A stretch of 64,000 nt of DNA, from positions 248,001 to 312,000 of the forward strand of contig NZ_JBJMAV010000003.1 in NCBI RefSeq assembly GCF_046600715.1. The letters are read 5' to 3'. Positions within the stretch are counted from its first letter, which is position 1, and every line of letters begins with the position of its first letter. The notes beneath the pieces are model-generated. The model saw only the letters and a program-made list of their open reading frames with translations, was not told where the DNA came from and did no database searches. The translations under genes were made by a program, and so were the position numbers. This document shows, piece by piece, positions 54,289 through 64,000 of this stretch. This DNA comes from Lysobacter_C viscosus. GTDB lineage: Bacteria > Pseudomonadota > Gammaproteobacteria > Xanthomonadales > Xanthomonadaceae.

Positions 54289-54705
54289 TCAGCGGCAGGT
54301 GGCCGGGAGCTGCGAGTCAGGGACGCCGGCGGTCTCGGTGCACTGCCAGCCGATGCGGCCAGGGGCGTTGTCGGGGCTCAGCTGGAATACCGCCAGCGGG
54401 TCCGCGCCCGTGCCCGCGGTTCGGGCGGTGATAACGCCAGCGTTCGAGATGGAGATTCCACTGCAGTACTTGCTCGCCACGAACTCGAAGCCGGTGTCTG
54501 CGCCCGTCCAGTTGCTGACGGAATGGATGGTTTCGCCCAGCGCGGCCTTGGCGCCGGAAGCGACGTTCAGGCACTCGGCGTTCTTGGAACGAATCGAGTA
54601 GTCACGGTACGCCGGCAAGGCGATGGCGATGAGGATGCCCAGGATGGCGATCACGATCATCAGCTCGATCAGGGTGAAGCCGCGTACCGGGTTGCGCCTG
54701 CACAT
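54289..54705 (-). CDS. Type IV pilin (second, promoter-distal copy)
   Basis: 138 residues. Short leader MCRRNPVRG, then FTLIELMIVIAILGILIAIALPAY with Glu5. The N-terminal helix is nearly identical to that of the next pilin. The C-terminal disulfide loop is bounded by Cys in GWQCTETAG and ATCR; an earlier Cys pair (ECLNV, KYCSG) may form another bridge. AAAGGAGG stands six bases before the ATG, the best ribosome-binding site in the cluster. It lies behind the other pilin gene and its terminator, so expression may depend on read-through. Confidence 0.9.
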   Translation of the reverse strand: MCRRNPVRGFTLIELMIVIAILGILIAIALPAYRDYSIRSKNAECLNVASGAKAALGETIHSVSNWTGADTGFEFVASKYCSGISISNAGVITARTAGTGADPLAVFQLSPDNAPGRIGWQCTETAGVPDSQLPATCR

Positions 54706-54744
54706 AGCAACCTCCTTTCAGTGAATATCGGAGTCCACCTAAAG

Positions 54745-54768
54745 GAAACCCCGGCAAGCCGGGGTTTC
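54745..54768 (-). terminator. Terminator between the two pilin genes
   Basis: A perfect 11-bp stem GAAACCCCGGC/GCCGGGGTTTC with a two-base loop. On the minus strand it follows the upstream pilin gene by 24 bases and continues with T-rich CTTT. It should lower expression of the second pilin relative to the first. Confidence 0.75.
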
Positions 54769-54791
54769 TTACACGCGCTGATCAGGCCAGG

Positions 54792-55235
54792 TTACGGAGC
54801 CGGAGCAGCAGCGTTGTTGCGGCACTCGCCCGGGATCTGGGCGTCGTTGTCCTGGCCGGCAGCCGTGCAGGTCCACTCGAGGCGACCCTGTGCTTCTTCC
54901 GGGGTCAGGGTGAACGTCACATCGGGACCGCCGGTGTCGGCAGTGACTGCGGTAATGACGCCCGTGGTCGCGGCAACGGTAACGTCTGCACAGTAGTCGC
55001 TAGCGTCGAACTCATAGCCGGTGTTGGTGGCAGTGATCTGCGCCAGGGTGCCCCGGTCCTGTGCGGTTTCGGCCACTGCCAGCTTGGCACCGGCGGCGAC
55101 GTTCAGGCACTCGGAGTTCTTGGTGCGGATCGAGTAGTTCTGGTACGCCGGCAGCGCGATGGCGATCAGGATGCCGAGGATCGCGATCACGATCATCAGC
55201 TCGATCAGGGTGAAGCCTTTCTGGTTCTTCATCAT
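54792..55235 (-). CDS. pilA: Type IV pilin PilA (first, promoter-proximal copy)
   Basis: 147 residues. Leader MMKNQKG, then FTLIELMIVIAILGILIAIALPAYQNY. The variable half has a likely C-terminal disulfide loop (EWTCTAAG ... GECR) and ends in an Ala/Pro tail. AGGGGAT precedes the ATG pair; either ATG (55235 or 55232) may be used. A longer in-frame start is excluded because it would put ~40 residues before the prepilin site. Being nearest the sigma-54 promoter and followed by a terminator, it is probably the major pilin. Confidence 0.92.
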   Translation of the reverse strand: MMKNQKGFTLIELMIVIAILGILIAIALPAYQNYSIRTKNSECLNVAAGAKLAVAETAQDRGTLAQITATNTGYEFDASDYCADVTVAATTGVITAVTADTGGPDVTFTLTPEEAQGRLEWTCTAAGQDNDAQIPGECRNNAAAPAP

Positions 55236-55817
55236 GGTGTATCCCCTAGGAGTGGTTGGAACTTCACGTGCCTGCAGGGCCGGCAGGTCCGGTCCTTCGG
55301 CTTGCCGTGCGTGCTGCACGTGCCAAGTAAGAGTACGCACAACACGTGCCAAGTGCGGGCGCCCGGTCGCCCCGGTCGGGAACTGGTGGGCGCGTCACGG
55401 TTTGGGCACTCCGGGGCGCCGGCGGATTGACGCGGTGGGGCAGGTTGGGGGTGTGATGTGACCTTGAGGGTCAGTTTTCCGGGTGCGCCGCCGCGGTCGT
55501 GCGCGGCGGTCCGCTGGCTATCGGGTGGCCGCGGGTGCGGGCGTCGGTGCCAGGGCAGGTCGGGACGGACGTCCAGGGTGAGCGGCCGTAGTCGCGGAGA
55601 CGTCGCATGCGCACGGCTCCGTGCCCCACCAAGCGCGGGTAGGCTTGATTGCCTGTAAGCGTGTATCCGGTGGACCTGCAGCGCACCCGGGGGGCGGGGA
55701 GGTGGCGGGCCGTGGGGTGCTTCGCTTTAGCCGGGCTACGGCGCTACCGGGCCAGGCTGCGTGGAAAGCACCCCTCCCCGACCCTCCCCCGCACGCAGGG
55801 GATGGGGTCAATCGCGG
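55236..55817. other. Long non-coding stretch between pilR and pilA
   Basis: About 580 bases without a convincing gene. The 100 bases next to pilA hold the sigma-54 promoter. The remainder is GC-rich, with several GC-rich inverted repeats and the weak hairpin CCCC-GCACGCA-GGGG (about 55788-55802) behind the pilR stop. Short open frames here lack ribosome-binding sites and normal codon use. Confidence 0.6.
55337..55351 (-). promoter_or_regulatory. Sigma-54 (-24/-12) promoter of pilA
   Basis: Read on the minus strand 55351-55337 is TGGCACGTGTTGTGC: a full -24 TGGCAC and the invariant GG and GC separated by exactly ten bases. Transcription would start near 55326, about 90 bases before the pilA ATG. 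The linked gene pilR encodes a sigma-54 activator. A second TGGCAC nearby (55325-55320) lacks the -12 GC. Confidence 0.65.
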
Positions 55818-57212
<1,395 letters not shown>

Positions 57213-57292
57213 CGGTCCTCCGGCCGTCACGATAGCGGAAGCGCCATGCCCGGGCCAAGCCGCGATGGTAGGGGATCACGCGCCAGAACGCG

Positions 57293-58990
57293 TTACCGCT
57301 GGGATCGGTCGCTTGCCCGGGAGGTGTCTCCAGCGACGGCCGGGGGGCGTGGCCGGGCGCCCTGGCCAGCGGCCAGGCGCATCCGGAAGCAGCTGCCGCC
57401 GCCCGGCATGGGCACGAAGTCCAGCGACGCCTGGTTGCCGCGGCAGAGCTCGCGGGCGATGTAAAGGCCCAGGCCGGTGCCATGGCCGGAGGTGGTGAAG
57501 AACGGCCGGAACAGCTGCTGTGCCACCTGTTGGGGGATGCCCGGCCCGCGGTCGTGCACATCTATCAAGGGCGTGCCGTTGCTGTCGCGATGGACATTGA
57601 GATGGATGCGCGCCGGTTCGCCCGGCAGGCGCCCGTACAGCAGTGCGTTGTGCACCAGCACGGTCAGCACCTGGTGGAGCTGGCGCGGATCGAACATGCC
57701 GGTGATGCGCGGCTCGCTTCCGGAGGCGCGCAGGTTGTCGTTCTCCAGCGGGTGGCTGGCGGCGTATTCGTCGATGAACTGGCGCGCCAGTGCCACCAGT
57801 TCGATGTGTTCGGGCTTGGCCGGCTCGCGCCGGGCCAGGCCCAGCACGTTTTCGATGATGCCGTTCATCCGCGACCCTTGCTGGCGGACGATTTCCAGCA
57901 GGCGGCGGTCGCCGGGGCGGATGTCGTCGGACTCCTCCAGCAGTTGCACCGCGTAGTTGATCGCCGCCAGCGGGTTGCGGATCTCGTGCGCGAGGCTGGC
58001 CGAGAACCGGCCCAGCGTGGCCAGCGTCAGCGATTCCGCCCGGCGGGCGGCCAGCGAGGTGTCGTCCAGGAAGACCAGGGTCTGGTCGCTGCCCGCCAGC
58101 AGACGGGTGAAGCGGGGCACCACTTCGGGCTGGTCGTGCGAGATCCGCAGCGGGGCGTCGCTGGAGGTGGCGTCCAGCCGCCACGCCGCCAGCCGCTCGG
58201 CCAACTCCGGCAGCGCCAGGTCCAGCGTTCGCTGGCCGTCGCCGGCTTCGCCCAGCAGCAAGGTGGCGGCTTCGTTGGCCAGGCGCACCCGGTTGTGGCC
58301 ATCCACGAGCAACACCCCGGTGGGCAGGCGTCGGATGATCAGCTCGTTTACTTCGACCAGCTGGGCGGTCTCGTGCCCGCGGCGCTCCGCCAGCGCGTGG
58401 GCGGCACGCATCTGCCTTCCCAGCACGCTGGTCAGGGTGGCGATGGCCAGGTAGCCGATCGAGAACATGATCGGCTCGGCCAGCCGCCGACCTTCGCCTT
58501 CCTCGACCACGGCCGTCCAGGCGAACTCACCGATGATCCCCAGCACCGCGACGAGGGCCATGCCCAGGCCGTAGCGCGTGCGCACCAGCAGCGCCGCCGC
58601 ACCGACGTTGAACATCAGCATCAGCGCAATGCCGGTGCCCGCTCCGGGTACCGAGTGGATGGCCAGGATGCCGAAGGCCAGGTCGGTGGCGATGCCCGCC
58701 AGCGCCTGGCCATGGAGTTCGCCCCGCCGCCCGAAGGCGAACAGCAGCGCGGCCAGGGCCAGGTAGGCCAGGGACAGCGAGCGGGCAAAGATGTCGTGGC
58801 GCGGCTCGCCGACCAGCCCCTCGATCGGCCCGAACAGCACGAACACCAGCAGCGCCGCTTCCAGCAGCCGGTACAGGGTGAAGAAATACAGCTCTCGGCG
58901 CAGCGCACTGTCGGCATCGGCGACGTCGATGGCATGCAGGCGTGGCAGCAAGCGGTGGTCCCCCGGGCGCGGTGCCCGGAGTATAGGCAC
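57293..58990 (-). CDS. pilS: Sensor histidine kinase PilS
   Basis: About 565 residues from the GTG at 58990; a TTG at 58951 with GGGGGA upstream would give 552 and is equally plausible. Six hydrophobic segments in the first ~200 residues, a PAS-like region (LIIRRLPTGVLLVDGHNRVRLANEAA), the phospho-accepting H-box SLAHEIRNPLAAINYAVQLL and an ATPase domain with DRGPGIP and GTGLGLYIARELC. PilS controls PilR in response to pilin level in the membrane in Pseudomonas. It is 80 bases upstream of pilR on the same strand. Confidence 0.93.
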   Translation of the reverse strand: MPILRAPRPGDHRLLPRLHAIDVADADSALRRELYFFTLYRLLEAALLVFVLFGPIEGLVGEPRHDIFARSLSLAYLALAALLFAFGRRGELHGQALAGIATDLAFGILAIHSVPGAGTGIALMLMFNVGAAALLVRTRYGLGMALVAVLGIIGEFAWTAVVEEGEGRRLAEPIMFSIGYLAIATLTSVLGRQMRAAHALAERRGHETAQLVEVNELIIRRLPTGVLLVDGHNRVRLANEAATLLLGEAGDGQRTLDLALPELAERLAAWRLDATSSDAPLRISHDQPEVVPRFTRLLAGSDQTLVFLDDTSLAARRAESLTLATLGRFSASLAHEIRNPLAAINYAVQLLEESDDIRPGDRRLLEIVRQQGSRMNGIIENVLGLARREPAKPEHIELVALARQFIDEYAASHPLENDNLRASGSEPRITGMFDPRQLHQVLTVLVHNALLYGRLPGEPARIHLNVHRDSNGTPLIDVHDRGPGIPQQVAQQLFRPFFTTSGHGTGLGLYIARELCRGNQASLDFVPMPGGGSCFRMRLAAGQGARPRPPAVAGDTSRASDRSQR

Positions 58991-59003
58991 GGACCCCCCG
59001 GAG

Positions 59004-59119
59004 CTGTAGGAGCGGCTTCCACCGCGAACCGGTGACCGTGGATATCCCGCAGGAGCGACGCGAGTCGCGCCGGGCGATGGCATCACGGGGTCGCGGTCGC
59101 GACTCACGTCGCTCCTACA
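59004..59119. repeat. GTAG-headed REP-like cluster between pilS and sucC
   Basis: A half element GTAGGAGCGGCTTCC (59006 on) is followed by a full palindrome: left arm GCAGGAGCGACGCGAGTCGCG (59049-59069) and right arm GGTCGCGACTCACGTCGCTCC plus TAC (59095-59117). It fills the first part of the 318-base divergent gap between pilS and sucC; the second part holds the sucC promoter. Confidence 0.8.
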
Positions 59120-59203
59120 GGAAAGTGGCAGGTCCGGCTCGCCGCTGAAGCCGCCACCACAAGCGGGGCGGAACCGCGCCCCGGCGGCCCTGGAACCCCG
59201 GTT

Positions 59204-59232
59204 TTGCCCGCCATGCCGCAATCGGCGACAAT
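59204..59232 (+). promoter_or_regulatory. Sigma-70 promoter of sucCD
   Basis: TTGCCC (59204-59209), a 17-base spacer and GACAAT (59227-59232), about 75 bases before the sucC ATG. Four of six matches in the -35 and four or five in the -10 make it a reasonable promoter. Confidence 0.55.
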
Positions 59233-59308
59233 GGCCGGCCCCCTCGCGCCCGCACCGAGCTTTCGGTCGCCGCCGCGCGGGCATCTCGTTCAACTCCCTC
59301 GGTGACGC

Positions 59309-60478
<1,170 letters not shown>

Positions 60479-60488
60479 TCGTCGATTC

Positions 60489-60553
60489 TTGCAGGAGCGA
60501 CGTATGTCGCGACCTGCACCGCCGAAGGTCGCGACTTACGTCGCTCCTACAAG
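60489..60553. repeat. GTAG-headed REP-like palindrome between sucC and sucD
   Basis: Left arm TTGCAGGAGCGACGTATGTC (60489 on, continuing GCGACCT) and right arm AGGTCGCGACTTACGTCGCT (60526 on, continuing CCTACAA) are reverse complementary over ~27 bases with two mismatches. It lies inside a two-gene operon, only ~10 bases from the end of sucC, so it would be a stable hairpin in the sucCD message. Confidence 0.85.
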
Positions 60554-60575
60554 AGCACAACAAGGAATACGTTCC

Positions 60576-61451
60576 ATGAGCGTTTTGATCGACAAGAACA
60601 CCAAGGTGATCGTGCAGGGCTTCACCGGCCAGCAGGGCACCTTCCACGCCGAGCAGATGGTCGAGTACGGCACCAAGGTGGTGGGCGGCGTCACCCCCGG
60701 CAAGGGCGGCACCGAGCACCTCGGCCTGCCGGTCTTCAACACCGTGCAGGACGCGGTCGACGAGACCGGGGCGGACGCATCGGTCATCTACGTGCCGCCG
60801 CCGTTCGCCGCCGACGCCATCCTGGAAGCGGCCGACGCCGGCATCCGGGTCATCGTCTGCATCACCGAGGGCATCCCGGTGCTGGACATGCTGCGCGTCA
60901 AGAACACCCTGAAGGGCTACGACGACGTGGTGCTGGTCGGGCCGAACTGCCCCGGCGTGATCACCCCGGGCCAGTGCAAGATCGGGATCATGCCCGGCCA
61001 CATCCACATGCCGGGCAAGGTGGGCATCGTCTCGCGCTCGGGCACGCTGACCTATGAAGCCGTCAAGCAGACCACCGACGCCGGCCTGGGCCAGTCGACC
61101 TGCATCGGCATCGGCGGCGACCCGATCAACGGCACCAACTTCATCGACGCGCTGAAGCTGTTCCAGGACGACCCGCAGACCGAGGGCATCATCATGGTCG
61201 GCGAGATCGGCGGCAGTGCCGAGGAAGAGGCGGCCGAGTACATCGCGCAGTTCGTGACCAAGCCGGTGGTCGGCTTCATCGCCGGCGCTTCGGCGCCCCC
61301 GGGCAAGCGCATGGGCCACGCCGGTGCGATCGCATCGGGCGGGCAGGGCACCGCCGCGGGCAAGTTCGAGGCCATGGAAAAGGCCGGCATCACCACGGTC
61401 AAGTCGCCCGGCGACCTGGGCGCGGCGATCGCCAAGCGCCTGGCAAAGTAA
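60576..61451 (+). CDS. sucD: Succinyl-CoA synthetase, alpha subunit
   Basis: 291 residues (E. coli 289). CoA-binding Rossmann domain (VIVQGFTGQQGTFHAEQM, GVTPGKGGTEHLGLPVF) and ligase domain with the phosphohistidine in GHAGAIASGGQGTAAGK; GIGGDPINGTNFIDAL is also typical. The ATG at 60576 follows AAGGA by about nine bases. Followed by a good terminator. Confidence 0.97.
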   Translation: MSVLIDKNTKVIVQGFTGQQGTFHAEQMVEYGTKVVGGVTPGKGGTEHLGLPVFNTVQDAVDETGADASVIYVPPPFAADAILEAADAGIRVIVCITEGIPVLDMLRVKNTLKGYDDVVLVGPNCPGVITPGQCKIGIMPGHIHMPGKVGIVSRSGTLTYEAVKQTTDAGLGQSTCIGIGGDPINGTNFIDALKLFQDDPQTEGIIMVGEIGGSAEEEAAEYIAQFVTKPVVGFIAGASAPPGKRMGHAGAIASGGQGTAAGKFEAMEKAGITTVKSPGDLGAAIAKRLAK

Positions 61452-61472
61452 GGCCGCTTCGCGGTGATCGGG

Positions 61473-61497
61473 AAGGCCACCTGCGGGTGGCCTTTTT
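61473..61497 (+). terminator. Intrinsic terminator of sucCD
   Basis: AAGGCCACC (61473-61481) pairs with GGTGGCCTT (61486-61494) around TGCG, ending in a run of five T (61493-61497), 21 bases after sucD. Confidence 0.85.
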
Positions 61498-61553
61498 CGT
61501 TGGCGCGGCCGCTGCTGACGTCACCTGCCCACCGCCTGCCCTACCATTCGGGG

Positions 61554-63221
61554 ATGACCCAGACCCTTCGCCTCGCCCTCGCCCAGTTCGACTTCCCGGT
61601 CGGCGCCATCCGCAGCAACGCCGCGCGCATCGCACAGATGATCGTGGAGGCACGCGACGAGTACGGCGCGCAGCTGGTGCTGTTCCCCGAGCTGGCCATC
61701 AGCGGCTATCCGCCCGAGGACCTGCTGATGCGGCCGGGCTTCCTGGCCGACTGCGAGGCCGCGCTGGGGGAGATCGCCGCCGGCGTCAGCGGCATCACCG
61801 CGGTGGTCGGCTGGCCGCAGGCGGCGGGCAGCGTGGTCTACAACGCCGCCAGCGTGCTGCGCGACGGCCGCATCACCCACACCTACCGCAAGCGCGAACT
61901 GCCCAACTACGCGGTCTTCGACGAGCGCCGCTATTTCGATGTCGATCCCGATGGCGGCCCCTGCGTGTTCGAGGTGGACGGCGTCCGCGTAGGGGTGATG
62001 ATCTGCGAGGACCTGTGGTTCCCCGAGCCGCTGGCCGAGACCGTCGCGGCCGGGGCGGAGCTGGTGCTGATCCCCAACGCCTCGCCGTTCGAGCGCGACA
62101 AGCACGCCCAGCGCGATGCGCTGATGGCCCAGCGGGCCAAGGAAACCCAGGCCCACGGCGTGGGCACGGCGCTGGCCTACCTCAACACCGTGGGCGGGCA
62201 GGACGCGCTGACGTTCGACGGGGCGTCGGTGGTCGCCGATGGCGACGGCGCGGTGCACCCGGCCGCCGCCGCCTTCACCGACCAGTGGCTGGTGGTCGAT
62301 TTCGACCGGGAATCGCGGCGCTTCGAGGCGGTGCAGTGGATGGTTGATGGCGACGAAAGCCGCGATGCGCTGGCGTGGCGGGCCATCGTCCGCGGCACCC
62401 GCGACTATTTCCACAAGAACGGCTTCAGCAAAGCCTGGCTGGGGCTGTCGGGGGGCATCGACTCCTCGCTGGTGCTGGCGGTGGCGGTGGACGCGCTGGG
62501 GGCGGGGAACGTCACCGCGGTGCGCATGCCGTCGCGCTACACCGCCGACCTGTCCAATGACCTGGCCGCCGAGCAGTGCGTGTCGCTGGGGGTCGAAATG
62601 ATCACCCTGCCGATCGAGAAACCGTTCCAGGGTTACTTGGACGCGTTGTCGGACATCTTCGAAGGCCACCCGGTCGACACCACCGAGGAAAACCTGCAAT
62701 CGCGCATCCGCGGTGCATTGCTGATGGCGCTGTCCAACAAGTTCGGCGGCCTCGTGGTGACCACCGGCAACAAGAGCGAGTACGCGGTCGGCTACGCGAC
62801 GATCTACGGCGACATGTGCGGCGCGTACGCCCCGATCAAGGACCTGTACAAGACCGAAGTGTTCGCGCTGGCGCGCTGGCGCAACACCGTCGGGGGCTCG
62901 GCGCCGCACGGCGGGCAGGTGATCCCGCAGGCGGTGATCGACCGCCCGCCCTCCGCCGAACTGCGCGAGAACCAGAAGGACCAGGACTCCCTGCCGCCGT
63001 ACGACGTGCTCGATGCCATCCTGATGCGCCATGTCGACCAGGAACAGTCACGCGAGGACCTGGTGCACGCCGGCTTCGACCCGGCGACGGTGGACCGCGT
63101 GCTGCATCTGGTGCGCATCAGCGAGTGGAAGCGCCACCAGTCGGCACCCGGTCCCAAGGTCTCGCGCCGGGCCTTTGGCCGGGAGCGGCGCTATCCGATC
63201 ACCAACGGATACGGGAAGTGA
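61554..63221 (+). CDS. nadE: Glutamine-dependent NAD+ synthetase
   Basis: 555 residues. N-terminal nitrilase-type glutaminase with the triad Glu46 (FPELAISGYPPEDL), Lys113 (YRKRELPNYAVFDE) and Cys151 (MICEDLWFPE), which delivers ammonia to the C-terminal synthetase domain. That domain has the PP-loop LGLSGGIDSSLVLA, MPSRYTADLSNDLA, TGNKSEYAVGYATIYGDM and the final RRYPITNGY. It makes NAD from deamido-NAD using glutamine. The ATG at 61554 gives the usual N-terminus MTQTLRLALAQFDFPVG. Confidence 0.96.
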   Translation: MTQTLRLALAQFDFPVGAIRSNAARIAQMIVEARDEYGAQLVLFPELAISGYPPEDLLMRPGFLADCEAALGEIAAGVSGITAVVGWPQAAGSVVYNAASVLRDGRITHTYRKRELPNYAVFDERRYFDVDPDGGPCVFEVDGVRVGVMICEDLWFPEPLAETVAAGAELVLIPNASPFERDKHAQRDALMAQRAKETQAHGVGTALAYLNTVGGQDALTFDGASVVADGDGAVHPAAAAFTDQWLVVDFDRESRRFEAVQWMVDGDESRDALAWRAIVRGTRDYFHKNGFSKAWLGLSGGIDSSLVLAVAVDALGAGNVTAVRMPSRYTADLSNDLAAEQCVSLGVEMITLPIEKPFQGYLDALSDIFEGHPVDTTEENLQSRIRGALLMALSNKFGGLVVTTGNKSEYAVGYATIYGDMCGAYAPIKDLYKTEVFALARWRNTVGGSAPHGGQVIPQAVIDRPPSAELRENQKDQDSLPPYDVLDAILMRHVDQEQSREDLVHAGFDPATVDRVLHLVRISEWKRHQSAPGPKVSRRAFGRERRYPITNGYGK

Positions 63222-63292
63222 CGCGCGGGGAAGTGCAGATCGCGCCGACCCTGCAGGCGCGGCTCCCGCCATGATCGTGGCTTCGACCCCTT

Positions 63293-63417
63293 TGTAGGAG
63301 CGACGTAAGTCGCGATCCACGTCACGCCGGATATTGGACGAGGCTTCGAGTTCGGTCGCGACTTGCGTCGCTCCTACAGGTGCATTGGGTTCGGATCGCG
63401 GCTGAAGCCGCTCCCGA
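63293..63417. repeat. GTAG-headed REP-like palindrome plus half element
   Basis: Left arm TGTAGGAGCGACGTAAGTCG (63293 on, continuing CGA) and right arm GTCGCGACTTGCGTCGCTCC plus TACA (63354-63378), then a half element of the other subfamily, TCGCGGCTGAAGCCGCTCCC (63395-63414). It lies in the 265-base convergent gap between nadE and bamD; apart from this and the bamD terminator I see nothing there. Confidence 0.85.
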
Positions 63418-63430
63418 AGTGGGTGTCCGG

Positions 63431-63460
63431 AAAGAAAAACGCCGCCCGGGTGGGCGGCGC
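63431..63460 (-). terminator. Intrinsic terminator of bamD
   Basis: On the minus strand the stem CGCCGCCC/GGGCGGCG (63459-63452 with 63447-63440, loop ACCC) is followed by TTTTTCTTT (63439-63431), about 27 bases after the bamD stop. Confidence 0.8.
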
Positions 63461-63486
63461 TCTCGCATCGCGATGTCGCGTCGGCG

Positions 63487-64000
63487 TCAGTCTTCGTCCA
63501 AGGGCGACTGCTCGCCCGCGAACGGGTTCAGCTTGCGCCAGTCGCTGGGGTAATCCGGCCAGTCGCCGCGCAGGTACGGATGGTTGGGGTCGTTCTGCAG
63601 CAGCACGCGCTTGGCGTCGGCGGCCAGGGTCTCGTTGCCCAGCCCGGTGTAGGCGGCGGCCAGCGTCGCCACCGCGTCGTTCTGGTAGGCGCTCTGCGGG
63701 TAGGTCTCCAGAAGGTCGGTCGCGCGCCCGGCGGCTGCCACGTAGGCCGTGCGGCGCAGGTAGTACAGCGCGATGTCCAGCTCGTGGCGGGCGAACATGT
63801 CGCGCAGCTCGCCCATGCGCGCGCGCGCGTCGGCGGCGTAGCGGCTGTTGGGGTAGCGGTCCACGACGATCGAGAAGTCGTTGTAGGCCTGCATCGGCGT
63901 GGCCAGGTCGCGGCGGCTGGCATCCAGGCGCCAGACCTTCTGCAGGAACACGGCATCGCGGCGCGAGTTGGTCAGGCCGCGCAGGTAGTACATGTAGGGC
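63487..64000 (-). CDS. bamD: Outer-membrane assembly lipoprotein BamD, 3' part
   Basis: The frame runs off the window, so the lipoprotein signal is not seen; ~171 C-terminal residues are present. TPR-type helical pairs: YYLRGLTN, SRRDLATPMQAYNDFSIVVDRYPNSRYAADARARM, LRDMFARHELDIALYYLRRTAYVAAAGRATDLLETYPQ, and NDAVATLAAAYTGLGNETLAADAKRVL (described in pieces along the sequence). This spacing is that of BamD/ComL, part of the BAM complex with BamA that inserts beta-barrel proteins. The C-terminus is acidic (SPLDED). Confidence 0.92.
   Translation of the reverse strand, partial: PYMYYLRGLTNSRRDAVFLQKVWRLDASRRDLATPMQAYNDFSIVVDRYPNSRYAADARARMGELRDMFARHELDIALYYLRRTAYVAAAGRATDLLETYPQSAYQNDAVATLAAAYTGLGNETLAADAKRVLLQNDPNHPYLRGDWPDYPSDWRKLNPFAGEQSPLDED

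Noticed and set aside
51189..54431. A 1080-codon open frame antisense to pilC and pilB
   Set aside because: Product is His/Gln/Arg-rich without domains, while pilB and pilC on the other strand show full family motifs.
55320..55325. Second -24-like TGGCAC upstream of pilA
   Set aside because: The GC dinucleotide is not at the required ten-base spacing, so it is unlikely to be a sigma-54 promoter.

Overview
The window is a dense, GC-rich stretch of housekeeping chromosome from a gammaproteobacterium, most probably of the Xanthomonadaceae/Lysobacteraceae (Lysobacter, Luteimonas, Xanthomonas group). Reasons: an xps-type type II secretion (T2SS) operon with XpsN in place of GspC and a lipoprotein-type secretin; a division and cell wall (dcw) cluster that goes straight from mraY to ftsW without murD; the order sucD-sucC / pilS-pilR-pilA-pilB-pilC-pilD-coaE; and palindromic intergenic repeats headed by GTAG. 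Species cannot be named from the sequence alone. There is no tRNA, rRNA operon, CRISPR array, prophage, insertion sequence or toxin-antitoxin locus that I can see.

Layout. 1-8480 (+): T2SS operon gspF(partial)-G-H-I-J-K-L-M-xpsN-D, most genes overlapping by a few bases; 8486-10208: two family-2 glycosyltransferase-like genes in line behind the secretin. 10218-13444 (-): a small predicted outer-membrane protein, pyrF, ettA. 13719-20837 (+): glyA, nrdR, riboflavin genes ribD-ribE-ribB(A)-ribH, nusB, thiL. 20960-24125 (-): FAD-linked D-hydroxyacid dehydrogenase, yraN, lpoA; divergent rsmI. 25080-25436 (-): an unrecognised small secreted six-cysteine protein. 25581-26002 (+): RNase P RNA. 26183-42440 (+): regulatory region and the complete dcw cluster mraZ-rsmH-ftsL-ftsI-murE-murF-mraY-ftsW-murG-murC-ddlB-ftsQ-ftsA-ftsZ, ended by an intrinsic terminator, followed by lpxC. 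43773-49381: dciA-like DUF721 gene (-), an M23 peptidase, secA and a Nudix-ThiE fusion. 49455-58990 (-): coaE and the type IV pilus genes pilD, pilC, pilB, two pilin genes, pilR, pilS. 59309-63221 (+): sucC, sucD, nadE. 63487-64000 (-): 3' part of bamD.

How the parts work together. PilD, encoded in the pilus cluster, is expected to process both the type IV pilins and the T2SS pseudopilins GspG-K, so the two machines at either end of the window share an enzyme. The dcw genes supply peptidoglycan precursors and the divisome; LpoA, the M23 peptidase and LpxC add envelope synthesis and remodelling; SecA and BamD feed envelope proteins. PilS-PilR presumably drives the pilin genes through a sigma-54 promoter that is visible upstream of them.

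No clearly novel multi-gene system is apparent. The observations most worth a second look are regulatory or structural: two near-consensus DnaA boxes and period-10 GGG boxes in front of the dcw promoter, a duplicated ftsZ 3' end, a perfect 76-bp tandem repeat before secA, two subfamilies of GTAG-headed palindromes (one forming the end of a gene), the pilin sigma-54 promoter, a RibA-like domain without its metal ligands, and the absence of murD.
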